DNA from: Oscillospiraceae bacterium
GTDB taxonomy: Bacteria; Bacillota; Clostridia; Oscillospirales; CAG-272
Reading direction: 5' to 3'
Assembly (NCBI GenBank): GCA_015064245.1
Contig: SVSQ01000004.1
Location: forward strand, 1-50,694
DNA: 50,694 nt
The notes under the pieces are model-generated. The model was not told the origin of the DNA. It was given only the letters and a program-made list of their open reading frames with translations, and ran no database searches. Below, piece by piece: positions 1-8,508 of the stretch. The translations under genes were made by a program, and so were the position numbers. How positions within the stretch are numbered: the stretch's first letter is position 1; each line of letters opens with the position of its first letter.

Positions 1-621
1 TGCGGAAACGGAAATTATTTCCATATAGGCTGCGATGAAGCGTACAATTTTGAATTTACAAAAGAAAATTTAGATTATATCTGCGATTTTCTCAATGAGA
101 TCAGCGAGGATATGCGCTTGAAAAATCGGAGAGCGATCGTGTGGGGGGATATGTTTTTATACCGTCACGGGCATTACAACCCCAAAAATAAATATACCTG
201 TAACGCTCCCACGGCTGAGGCAGAAGAATATATGTTGAAGCGCTTGAGCAGAGACTTGATCATCGCGGATTGGCAGTATGATGCAGCGCAGTCCCCTATA
301 GAGACCTCTGCCACCTTTACTCAAGCCGGATTTGAATGTCTTTTGTGTCCTTGGGATCGCGGACTTTCTCAAACGCGAGCAGTTATATCTACTGTAAACG
401 AGCAGTCGCTTTCGGGATTTTTACATACTACGTGGCACACGCTGACAAAAGGTATGCCGTTCGTTGTTCTTGCCGCGGTCGAAGGATTTTACGGTGAGGG
501 CGTTTGCCAGATGAGAGAGGTGCGCGCGAATGCCGCAGCGCTTCTTCGAAAGGTTATGCCGATAGAAGGCGATTATTCAAAAGCAGGCTGGAGTAAGATT
601 CAGGTTGACAGTTTATGGTGA
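1..621 (+). CDS. GH20-type glycosidase, C-terminal part (5' end outside window)
   Basis: The reading frame is open from base 1 and ends at TGA 619-621, so the N-terminus is missing. The first residues contain FHIGCDEA, which matches the H-x-G-x-D-E signature of family 20 glycosyl hydrolases (beta-N-acetylhexosaminidases). In that family the Asp-Glu pair polarises the substrate acetamido group and donates the proton. The rest (about 190 residues) reads as the second half of the TIM barrel, with Trp-rich segments that normally line the sugar pocket. The stop overlaps the start of the next gene by 7 bases, so the two are probably cotranscribed and translationally coupled. Substrate is not determinable; the family usually removes terminal GlcNAc or GalNAc. 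Similar barrel folds outside GH20 cannot be excluded. Confidence 0.72.
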   Translation, partial: CGNGNYFHIGCDEAYNFEFTKENLDYICDFLNEISEDMRLKNRRAIVWGDMFLYRHGHYNPKNKYTCNAPTAEAEEYMLKRLSRDLIIADWQYDAAQSPIETSATFTQAGFECLLCPWDRGLSQTRAVISTVNEQSLSGFLHTTWHTLTKGMPFVVLAAVEGFYGEGVCQMREVRANAAALLRKVMPIEGDYSKAGWSKIQVDSLW

Positions 622-1472
622 TCTCTGTTTATATATTGATCGTGCTTGCCTCGGCAACTCAGTCCGCAGCAGCGAAATTATTTAATCGAAATTGTTCGCA
701 ATCTTCCGTCTTTAACGCACTAAAATCCTGCACCGCGCTAATTCTGTTTGCGCTGGCGGCAGTTTTCGGTTTCAGCTTTCACCTGCCGACCGTGCTGTTT
801 GGTATTTTTTATGGCGCGTCTCTATGTATTTCCATGTACGCGGGATATCGGGCGCTCTGTCTCGGTCCTATGGCGCTGACAAGTATGTTGGTATCCTTTT
901 CAGTGATAATACCTCTGATCTGGGGAATCACGGTAGGAAATGAAACGCTGAAAACAATGCAATATCCGGCATTCGCCCTTTTGTTTCTTGCCATTATACT
1001 GACAAACGCGGACAAAATAAAAGCAAAAAAGCTAAAGGAAACGAACTATGGCTTATGGTTTCTGTTCGTGGGCATCACCTTTGTGTGTAACGGCATATGC
1101 TCCATCCTGCAAAAGCAGCATCAAACGCTGTATCCCGAAGCTTACAGCAGAGAATTTATGTTATTTGCGATGCTTCTGTGTTCCCTCATTTTCGTAATTT
1201 CCGCGCTGAGAAAGGTATCGCTTAGAGAGCTGAATACAATTAAAGGAAAACGCTACGGAATACTGTCAGGACTTGCAAACGGGGGAGCAAACTTTTTGAC
1301 GTTGGTGCTTGCGGGACTGGAAAACGCTTCGGTATTGTTTCCGATCATTTCTGCGGGAACGATCCTTGGATCTTTACTCTGCGGAAGATTGCTTTTCAAA
1401 GAAAAGCTGAAAGTAAATCATTATGCTGCGCTTGCAGCGGGAATTGCGGCAGTAGTACTTCTGAAATTGTAA
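615..1472 (+). CDS. EamA/DMT-family membrane transporter
   Basis: This is a 285-residue, very hydrophobic protein with about ten predicted transmembrane helices in two similar halves, the usual layout and length of EamA (drug/metabolite transporter) permeases. The second half ends with the typical Gly/Ala-rich helices and the short charged turn FKEKLK. Its ATG lies inside the stop region of the preceding glycosidase (overlap ATGGTGA), which suggests coupled translation and perhaps transport of a sugar or metabolite linked to that enzyme. The substrate cannot be read from the sequence. A strong hairpin terminator follows. Confidence 0.8.
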   Translation: MVISVYILIVLASATQSAAAKLFNRNCSQSSVFNALKSCTALILFALAAVFGFSFHLPTVLFGIFYGASLCISMYAGYRALCLGPMALTSMLVSFSVIIPLIWGITVGNETLKTMQYPAFALLFLAIILTNADKIKAKKLKETNYGLWFLFVGITFVCNGICSILQKQHQTLYPEAYSREFMLFAMLLCSLIFVISALRKVSLRELNTIKGKRYGILSGLANGGANFLTLVLAGLENASVLFPIISAGTILGSLLCGRLLFKEKLKVNHYAALAAGIAAVVLLKL

Positions 1473-1515
1473 AAAGGTTCCAAATAAGCACCGATTGTGC
1501 CAAAGAATGAATACC

Positions 1516-1550
1516 AAAAACCAGCAGCTGCATCGCAGCTGCTGGTTTTT
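1516..1550. terminator. Bidirectional intrinsic terminator
   Basis: A perfect 16-bp stem (1516-1531 with 1535-1550) around a 3-nt loop has A5 on the left and T5 on the right, so it can terminate in both directions. It separates the permease gene (+) from the convergent TIR/SecA gene (-). Confidence 0.9.
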
Positions 1551-1593
1551 TGGACACTATTTTTGCGGCTATGTGTTTTAACCGTGAGCGTTT

Positions 1594-4500
1594 TTACTCG
1601 GCAGATTTGTTATACTGCCGTTTTTCTAATTTGATAAGCCATCTGTCTATAGCTTCCGAAATCTGATTTGCTAAATTCTTTGAGTACAGATCATCAAAAT
1701 ACGTATTAGAGTTTTTAATGCTCATATTTCTGTACATTGTTTCCGCATCGTCCATTTCTGTCAGATGAAGAGAGAGAGCATCGGATAGTTCTAAAATGAA
1801 TAATAGTATTTTATAAGATTTCGACAATGGATTTTCGGAGACGTGAAGGCCGGCGATCTCAAAAAGTCTCTCGCTGATATTTTGGCTGTTCAAGTCAGCA
1901 AAAAGCTCCGTGTAGCGTTTCCAAAGGATTATCATCGAATGTGTTGCGTTTCTGATGTTTCCGTTTGCGATCTCTTGCGCTGACTTGATATTAACGTCAT
2001 TTTCACACCATATTTTTATGAGATCATCAAAGGTAACCGTTCCGTCTGTAATACCGTATTTCAGCTTGAAAATCTCGTTTTTGCTATTGTCTTTACGAAT
2101 AGACAGATCCGTTGCGTTTCGCATTTTTGAAAAGGTATTATGATGAACTTTAGTTTTTAAGGATTCAATGCTTCTCTTCATAATAGGGCTGTCAATGATC
2201 GAAACGCCTCTTATTAAGTTTTGAAGCAGTCTGCTTTCTCGACGATTCCCCAGAGCTTTAACCATCAAGTCATCTTCCATGCTTATAAAGACGTAGCTTT
2301 CACCGACCTCTCCCTGACGTCCCGCTCTGCCTCTGATCTGCTGCTCCGTTCTCATATCAAAGTACATAGTGGTGCTGATAACGCAAAGTCCGCCTGCTTC
2401 GATAACCTTGTTTCTATTGAAAGAAACGATAGCTTTGTTTTTTTCAAGCAAGGCGTAATATTTGCGGTAAAGCTCGCTTGACTTGACCTCGTCGGATGGG
2501 AGTCTGTATGTGATCTGATCGATCCCCGATATGTCGATACCGCTCTCTACCAGGTTGAAGATCGTCATTCTCTCCGCATCTCCGCCCAGCTTGATGTCTA
2601 TACCGCGGTTAGCAAGTTGTGTCGCGATAACAACGCTTCCGTATGTTCCTGCATTTGCGAAGATCTCGGGCGACTTTTCAGAATTCAGAGCGTTCAGCAG
2701 AGTATGCTTTATTCCGCGTCTATTAAGCATATTTGAAAATTCAAGCGATTCTTTTATGCTCTCAACTATCAAAACGATCGGCTGCTGATATTGGTATTTC
2801 TCTGAGATCAGATTCAAAATGCTGTCGTTTTTGTCCCTGCGGGTTACAAAAACACCTACGGTTTTGTCAACTCGTTTTATGGGAAGCACAGTAGGTATAG
2901 CGACAACATCAAGGTTGTAGATATCCTTGAATTCTTTTTTGAAGCTGCATACGGTGGCTGAGGTTCCGCAAAGAGTTCCGAAGCGCTTGAGAACGCTGTA
3001 AACGTGAGTGGTGTTGTAGATGGACTGTTTTTGGCAGATACTATTTCTGTATTGATCTGTAGGCGATTTGTGCGTAAGAGAAAGGAAATATCCCAGTTTA
3101 TTATCGACTTCGCGCAAGTCTCCCGTCGCCAAACACTCCTCGTATATTTTTCCGTTCTTTACAAAAAAGTCCTTGTTTTTAACCATAGTGAACGAGTACA
3201 ATGCCAGTTCTACGGTGTTCTCCAAAATCTTGATCTGATTTGCCTGAGCCAGATTCTCATAGCTTACGTTAAATTCAGCTTCTATTAAAGGTTGGATATC
3301 ACGGTTTAACAGCACTTTTCCGTACTTATTGACGGAGTAGTATTGAGAGTTATCCCTGATGCTGCATGCGAGCGTGTACGCTTTCAGACACATTTCGGCA
3401 TAATCTGAATTATGGCTTGGCGTGCTGGTGATGATAATTGGCATATTGGCAGATTCTATCAGAGTACTGTCTGCTTCGTCAACTATTGCGCAACATTTTG
3501 AAAAATCAAAGAGAGTCTCACTTGCAGATTGTTCGTTATGAAGAATAGAAAAGCCAAGAGAAGCCAGATCGGTATAGATTATCTTAACAGTTGACGATTC
3601 CGATAGCAAATGACGATCATCCTTGGAAGACATATATCCAACCTCTGCGCCGAGGAGCTCATATATCCCGGACATCCATTTATAGTTACGCTGTGTGAGA
3701 TACTTAGAGTTGTCCACTACTACGGTTTTAGGACTGTAAAGACTGTTTACGTATGCCACGAGAGCTATGGTATAAGTTTTTCCTTCGCCGTTAAGTATTT
3801 CAGCAAGCTTTCCGTCAAGCATAGCGATAGCGCCGGTATATTGGACCTTATGGTGGCGGTATCCGAGAACTCTGAATCCCGCTTCACTTACCAGAGCGAA
3901 TGCTTCCGGGATTATATTCATTTTGCTTTCGTTTTCAGATGCGCGGCGGAAAAGACTGCGGGAATACTCGGCAAGCTCCTCGTTTGTATATTTTGAAAAA
4001 TCGTAACGATTTATCTTGTTTGTTATACGGTCGTAGGACACCATAACAAAAAGATTGTTTTTCTTTTCCTTGGAATACTTTTGATAGTAGCTTTCGTCAA
4101 TATACGCTCCGCCTGAGGAAAAACCGGTTTCGCTATGGCATTCATATAATTCCTGTAAGAGAAGTAACGCTTTAAAGCTTTCCGCTATAGATCCTGTATC
4201 GCCTTTTTGTTCAATGTACTGCGAAATAAAGTCTCGGTTTTCAGACAAAAACTTTAATGCCTTCGAGCTGTCGGTGGATATAAGATGCTCTGCGATCAGA
4301 TCTATCAGATTTGCCAATAGGTTGGAGTAAGAAGAGCAGTCAATAGACTTTATCTCATTATATTTTTCGATCGCGGCATCAACTTCTCCAGTATACGCCA
4401 AAGCGAACGAATGTGAGATCATTAACTCCTGCTTTGCATTTACGTACTCCGATCCGCTTGCATTACGAGCGCTCATAGCCTCATCAAATATTTCCTCTGC

Positions 4501-6801
4501 CGCCTCGATCACGGACAGCGCCAGTTCTTCTTCGTTATTTCCGTTAATTAAAGCGTCGGCGTATAACATAAGAATACGGTATTTGATATCAACGGGAGGA
4601 TCTATCATAAGCATTTTTTCATACAGCGCAATACCTACGCTGACTGTATTATCAGTGATATATGCGTGGTGCAATGCCTTTAACAAAAAAGAAAAATTGT
4701 TGCATAGAGTAGGATCTTCAAACGCTTGCGGAGAATTCTGAAGCAGATTCAAAAGATTATTCAGATTATTCTGCATCGAAACAAAATCTTTTTTGTAAAA
4801 CGCATATATAATCGATATGCAAAGCAAAGAGCCGATAGAAATGATATCGTCGGTATCCCAATAATCCTCAAGAGTAGAGATCAGTTCGGAAAATGCGCCG
4901 TCTCCCATATCTTCGTCGATTATTTTCTCTAACTCTTTATCAATAATAAGATCTCGCAGTTCATCTAATGAGACGCCGTTATTATTGGTAAACGTATATA
5001 TTGCGGGAGATAATTCTACAACCTTCAGGGCTACATAAAAGATTGAATAGACCCAACGCGCCGCTGCGGTTTCAAAATCGTTGACCTCGCTTACCTCGGC
5101 TTCTTCAGAAAAGTCTATATTCTTATAACGGTTTTGGAAACCCTCCTTAGCTAAACGTATCGCGTCGAAATCCTGTGCTTGTGATGCAAGCTGGTTTCTG
5201 AATACTTTTATAACTCCGGCTATAGCGTCAAGGTTGAGCATATTGAAAAAGTTTTCCAGACGGGCAATATAAGCGCTTTGCTCACCTGTGATTAACATTA
5301 TAGATATATACGTATTCTTATAATATTCTAAGCAGCGCTCGCAAACGTCTCCGTCCCGGGACAAGAATTTATTTACGCTTATTTGAGCAATAATAGGCTC
5401 TACGTAGATGGTTTTTGCCCGAGCGTCGTACGTTATCCACCTGTGCTCGTCCAGCGACATGAGTGCAAAGCGGTACGATGGCGACAGATCCGACACTATG
5501 CTTTGCAGGACTCTTTCGTCAATGGTGGGATTTGCCATCAAAGATATCAGGAGCAGCGTCTTTCTTTCGAGATCATTGAAGCGGCCGAGAGAAAGCAGTT
5601 CGGAAAAGACGTCGAAGATCTTATCCTTTAGCTCTTTATTGTCGTCAGAACCGGAAGAAATGTGCGAGATAACTTCCTCGGGAGTAGCTCGGAGCTCTTT
5701 GTAAAGAACTGAAGCTGTAAGCTCTACCGCTTTGGTATGACCGCCGATATCGTCAAAAAACCGCTCTAAATAAGGTGTCAGCAGCTCTTTTTCTTGATCG
5801 TCGGCGCACTTGTAATAATGGAAAAACAGCTCGAACAGATGCTCGTTTTTCATTTTTCCAACTGTGATCACGGGAAACGCATCAGCATAATCTGCGGCAG
5901 TATCCTGAGTAATAAATACGATTTTACACGTAAGCTCCGAAAGGAGGGCGCAGAGGAATTCATCCGCATCGCCGTCAAGGTTTATGTCGGATATGACTAT
6001 CATATCGTGCTCGGTCAGCTTTTTCAGGAACTCAAATTTTTTGAGTATTATTTCTTTGTCTTCCGTCTTGTCAAAAACCGAATCGTTTATATTTGAAAAA
6101 TGCAAATCTGTGAGGAAAAAACTGGAGAGTGAATCATGCATTCCTTGGATCTCAACTGCCGTAAGCTTAGGGTGCAGCTGTATGTATTTTTTGATCACGC
6201 TCTTTTTTCCGAATCCGTAAAGCTCGGAAAGTATTACTACGTTTGAGCTTTTAAAGGCGTTTTCCAGCTGTTCAAGAATTGAATCACGGCTTCCCTCAAC
6301 AAAGAATTTAGTTTGAGAGACCTTGATGCCGGACAACTTGGGAACGTTCACGTCATAAGGCTTTTCGGGATTTCCCTCGAGTCGGCGGGCAATCAGAGCC
6401 TTTGTTCTTTTTATCAAACAATCGACACCGCTGACACCCGAATTCTTTTGGATCCTCGAAACGTGGTTTGCGTCCGATATATGGTTGAGGTTGAAAGCAA
6501 ATCTTTCGGTATAAGGATTTTCAGTTACCTTATACACCAGTATGTTGAGAAGACCTTCGCCTTCAAGACGCCGCGCCTCCAACACTTCGTTGAATACGTA
6601 GGATCTTTCGTCCATGGAAGCATCGCTGATTATTACAATAAAAATGCTGCTGCGCCGTATATTTTCAATGCACTCCTTGGAAAAGTCCGTTTTGCAAAAC
6701 TCGTCCGAGTCAAAGTAGTCGATCTTTTCGTCATGAAGCTTGGATGCTATAACATTTTTAATATCTCTGTCAGCGCCTGCCCAACTTATAAATACGTTCA
6801 T
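1594..6801 (-). CDS. TIR - STAND NTPase - TPR-like - SecA-type motor fusion protein
   Basis: A 1735-residue protein. Residues 1-~140 form a TIR domain: it opens VFISWAGADRD and has S67-Y-V-F-N-E72, placing Glu72 where NADase TIRs carry the catalytic Glu. Residues ~165-400 look like a STAND/NB-ARC NTPase: P-loop GFGKKS (196-201), Walker B DMIVISD (266-272), KIVFITQD (293-300), and GGHTKAVEL (353-361) in the GLPL position. Residues ~400-930 are helical, TPR-like in part. Residues ~960-1520 match the SecA DEAD motor in order: R-x-x-K-V-Q, GEGKT (1005-1009), VDEAD (1107-1111), an NG-K-Y stretch as in the SecA preprotein cross-linking domain, GTSAT (1279-1283), ANRGIDIKLG (1397-1406) and QIRGRAGRQG (1488-1497). 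The SecA C-terminal zinc site is absent; about 215 helical residues follow. No signal peptide. GGGAG lies 6 nt before the ATG. Function is inferred: immune-type sensor or effector, not housekeeping SecA. Confidence 0.85.
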   Translation of the reverse strand: MNVFISWAGADRDIKNVIASKLHDEKIDYFDSDEFCKTDFSKECIENIRRSSIFIVIISDASMDERSYVFNEVLEARRLEGEGLLNILVYKVTENPYTERFAFNLNHISDANHVSRIQKNSGVSGVDCLIKRTKALIARRLEGNPEKPYDVNVPKLSGIKVSQTKFFVEGSRDSILEQLENAFKSSNVVILSELYGFGKKSVIKKYIQLHPKLTAVEIQGMHDSLSSFFLTDLHFSNINDSVFDKTEDKEIILKKFEFLKKLTEHDMIVISDINLDGDADEFLCALLSELTCKIVFITQDTAADYADAFPVITVGKMKNEHLFELFFHYYKCADDQEKELLTPYLERFFDDIGGHTKAVELTASVLYKELRATPEEVISHISSGSDDNKELKDKIFDVFSELLSLGRFNDLERKTLLLISLMANPTIDERVLQSIVSDLSPSYRFALMSLDEHRWITYDARAKTIYVEPIIAQISVNKFLSRDGDVCERCLEYYKNTYISIMLITGEQSAYIARLENFFNMLNLDAIAGVIKVFRNQLASQAQDFDAIRLAKEGFQNRYKNIDFSEEAEVSEVNDFETAAARWVYSIFYVALKVVELSPAIYTFTNNNGVSLDELRDLIIDKELEKIIDEDMGDGAFSELISTLEDYWDTDDIISIGSLLCISIIYAFYKKDFVSMQNNLNNLLNLLQNSPQAFEDPTLCNNFSFLLKALHHAYITDNTVSVGIALYEKMLMIDPPVDIKYRILMLYADALINGNNEEELALSVIEAAEEIFDEAMSARNASGSEYVNAKQELMISHSFALAYTGEVDAAIEKYNEIKSIDCSSYSNLLANLIDLIAEHLISTDSSKALKFLSENRDFISQYIEQKGDTGSIAESFKALLLLQELYECHSETGFSSGGAYIDESYYQKYSKEKKNNLFVMVSYDRITNKINRYDFSKYTNEELAEYSRSLFRRASENESKMNIIPEAFALVSEAGFRVLGYRHHKVQYTGAIAMLDGKLAEILNGEGKTYTIALVAYVNSLYSPKTVVVDNSKYLTQRNYKWMSGIYELLGAEVGYMSSKDDRHLLSESSTVKIIYTDLASLGFSILHNEQSASETLFDFSKCCAIVDEADSTLIESANMPIIITSTPSHNSDYAEMCLKAYTLACSIRDNSQYYSVNKYGKVLLNRDIQPLIEAEFNVSYENLAQANQIKILENTVELALYSFTMVKNKDFFVKNGKIYEECLATGDLREVDNKLGYFLSLTHKSPTDQYRNSICQKQSIYNTTHVYSVLKRFGTLCGTSATVCSFKKEFKDIYNLDVVAIPTVLPIKRVDKTVGVFVTRRDKNDSILNLISEKYQYQQPIVLIVESIKESLEFSNMLNRRGIKHTLLNALNSEKSPEIFANAGTYGSVVIATQLANRGIDIKLGGDAERMTIFNLVESGIDISGIDQITYRLPSDEVKSSELYRKYYALLEKNKAIVSFNRNKVIEAGGLCVISTTMYFDMRTEQQIRGRAGRQGEVGESYVFISMEDDLMVKALGNRRESRLLQNLIRGVSIIDSPIMKRSIESLKTKVHHNTFSKMRNATDLSIRKDNSKNEIFKLKYGITDGTVTFDDLIKIWCENDVNIKSAQEIANGNIRNATHSMIILWKRYTELFADLNSQNISERLFEIAGLHVSENPLSKSYKILLFILELSDALSLHLTEMDDAETMYRNMSIKNSNTYFDDLYSKNLANQISEAIDRWLIKLEKRQYNKSAE

Positions 6802-6845
6802 ATTTTGCTCCCTTCTTGATATTGCTATGGTTTTATTTCAAGATC

Positions 6846-6874
6846 ATTATATCACAAATATATGGTTTTGTCTA
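6846..6874 (-). promoter_or_regulatory. Promoter of the TIR/SecA gene
   Basis: On the minus strand a -35 TAGACA (6869-6874) and a perfect -10 TATAAT (6846-6851) are separated by exactly 17 bp. The start codon is at 6801, giving a leader of roughly 40 nt. Confidence 0.8.
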
Positions 6875-7099
6875 CCTGAAAATATTATTTTTGACTTTTT
6901 TCTGCATTTTTCGCTTTTCTAACTCTGCTATCATTACGGAAAAGTACCGTACAAAAAATGGCAGTCCCGGAAACGTGATCGAGCATAACGGAGAATACCT
7001 TATTTGTGTTACATCTTTTGCGACGGAAAAGAGTATCTGCTGTTTTTTAGTCGCGGTTTTGCTCACTTAAACCGATAATCGTTCTCATCATCTGAGTTA

Positions 7100-7128
7100 T
7101 TGATAAATGTCAAACGGTATGGTATAAT
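7100..7128 (+). promoter_or_regulatory. Promoter of the XRE regulator gene
   Basis: TTGATA (7100-7105), a 17-bp spacer and TATAAT (7123-7128), about 38 bp before the chosen start codon. Confidence 0.82.
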
Positions 7129-7165
7129 ACTATTGCCGGCAAGAAAGATAATAGGAGAAATGATT

Positions 7166-8359
7166 ATGACTTGTAAAATCGGAGAAAAAATACGTTTACT
7201 AAGAACACAGAACAAAATGACACAGGAACAGCTTGCAGATCGTCTGGGAATCTCATATCAATCGGTAAGCCGTTGGGAAAACGGTATAACATATCCTGAT
7301 ATTGAGTTTCTTCCTGCAATTGCAAAGCACTTTGCTGTTTCCTTAGACTATCTTCTTGGGCAGGATGATGCCGAAAAGCTAAAGCAGATAAAAAATAAGA
7401 TCCGTAGCATTGGGGATATGACAGAAAACGACGAGGCAGAGCTTATAGATCTGATCCGTATATGCCGTCGTGAACAGGATGACGGAAAGTTTTTTGAAAG
7501 TATTTGCTATTCACTTCGATATTCACCACTGCACAGAAATCCGGCAGTACTTGATGAACTGCGAAAAAGCAAAGAAATATTCTTTGAAACTTGCTCGGAT
7601 GCCTCTATTCGTTCCGGAGCGCTTAAGTATTATGCATGTTTGGAAGAGGACTTGCACATTGATGCGTTACTTGCAAGACACGCTACGGATACACCAACCT
7701 CGAAAGATTATTTACTGAAAGAACGCTATTTGTTTCGTGATGAATTCGATCGATTTGATATAGCGCGGCAACGCTATTTGCATAAGCAGATATCTTATTT
7801 GATAGATGGTGATATGGAGCTTTGGCGAGATACAAGTAAACTGTTAACCCATGAGCAAGCTTTATTTATATATGAAACGAGAATTGCATGGATACACACT
7901 CTATGTCAAGAAGCTCCGACAAAAGACTGCCCTATCACTTGCGGAAATGAACCGGATGTTTTTGTAAATCAGAGGATATTCTTAGGATTACGGCTGGCAA
8001 GCACATACGTTCATATCGGAGAAAAAGAAAAAGCGTATGCTGTGATAGGCGACGTTGTCGCTTTAATGGAAAAACTAATGGCTATGCCTGACGGAGCAGA
8101 ATTACACAGTGATTCGCCCGCGCTTAATACGTTAAAAGTGATAGCGAAATACGAAGAAAACTGTATGGAGATGGGGCGTGGAAAATCATTGTTTTATACC
8201 ATTGAAAACGGTGATTTTGAAGAGATTGACGTTTTTGCTCCCAAATGGGAGTTGGAGTTACTTGCCACTGCAGAATATGGTATATGGAACTGGCTGAAGC
8301 CGATTCGCAAAGAAGAAAGATTTGTTGAATTTATGCAACGTATAGAAAAACTGCTTTAA
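7166..8359 (+). CDS. XRE-family HTH transcriptional regulator with large C-terminal domain
   Basis: The N-terminal ~60 residues form a classic Cro/C1-type helix-turn-helix (KIRLLRTQNKMTQEQLADRL, then ISYQSVSRWENG, then PDIEFLPAIAKHF). About 330 residues follow with no enzyme motif that I recognise; they are helix-rich and may be a sensor or TPR-like module. ATG 7166 is chosen because AGGAGA (7153-7158) sits 7 nt upstream of it but only 1 nt from the ATG at 7160; a longer reading from 7100 would begin inside the promoter. The gene is divergent from the TIR/SecA gene and may regulate it, itself, or both (inference). A hairpin terminator follows the stop. Confidence 0.88.
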   Translation: MTCKIGEKIRLLRTQNKMTQEQLADRLGISYQSVSRWENGITYPDIEFLPAIAKHFAVSLDYLLGQDDAEKLKQIKNKIRSIGDMTENDEAELIDLIRICRREQDDGKFFESICYSLRYSPLHRNPAVLDELRKSKEIFFETCSDASIRSGALKYYACLEEDLHIDALLARHATDTPTSKDYLLKERYLFRDEFDRFDIARQRYLHKQISYLIDGDMELWRDTSKLLTHEQALFIYETRIAWIHTLCQEAPTKDCPITCGNEPDVFVNQRIFLGLRLASTYVHIGEKEKAYAVIGDVVALMEKLMAMPDGAELHSDSPALNTLKVIAKYEENCMEMGRGKSLFYTIENGDFEEIDVFAPKWELELLATAEYGIWNWLKPIRKEERFVEFMQRIEKLL

Positions 8360-8391
8360 AGAGTTTTTAAGACTATATCGAATATCTTTTC

Positions 8392-8416
8392 AGGACACCT
8401 CACGGTGTCCTTTTTT
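8392..8416 (+). terminator. Intrinsic terminator after XRE gene
   Basis: An 8-bp stem AGGACACC/GGTGTCCT with a 4-nt loop, followed by a T-rich tract. Confidence 0.85.
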
Positions 8417-8430
8417 CTTTTGAAATCATA

Positions 8431-8459
8431 TTGACAACTAAGCTGAAAAATAGTATAAT
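8431..8459 (+). promoter_or_regulatory. Promoter of the DUF554 gene
   Basis: Consensus TTGACA (8431-8436), 17-bp spacer, TATAAT (8454-8459). The TTG of the -35 box is in frame with the gene and can mislead gene callers into a start at 8431; the real start lies 50 bp after the -10 box. Confidence 0.9.
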
Positions 8460-8508
8460 TTTTGATAGAAGCGAACAAACGCTAACAAAAATAAGGATAG
8501 ATGAAAAA

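Larger units (their letters stand above)
6802..7165. other. Divergent intergenic region between TIR/SecA gene and XRE regulator
   Basis: The 364-bp region holds back-to-back sigma-A type promoters (6846-6874 on minus, 7100-7128 on plus). An inverted repeat TACGG-N7-CCGTA lies near 6934-6951. About 6945-7072 could be a decayed coding fragment, since an apparently protein-like reading changes frame near 7018, but it has no start or ribosome binding site. The XRE protein could control both promoters; no operator was identified with confidence. Confidence 0.5.

Noticed and set aside
1594-6801. Reading the long gene as the housekeeping secA
   Set aside because: The motor motifs are SecA-like, but the TIR and STAND N-terminal half, the missing C-terminal zinc site and the many motif deviations make it a different protein.
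8431-8508. Upstream extension of the DUF554 gene to a TTG at 8431
   Set aside because: The TTG is the start of the consensus -35 box; the extension would be transcribed only in part and has no ribosome binding site.
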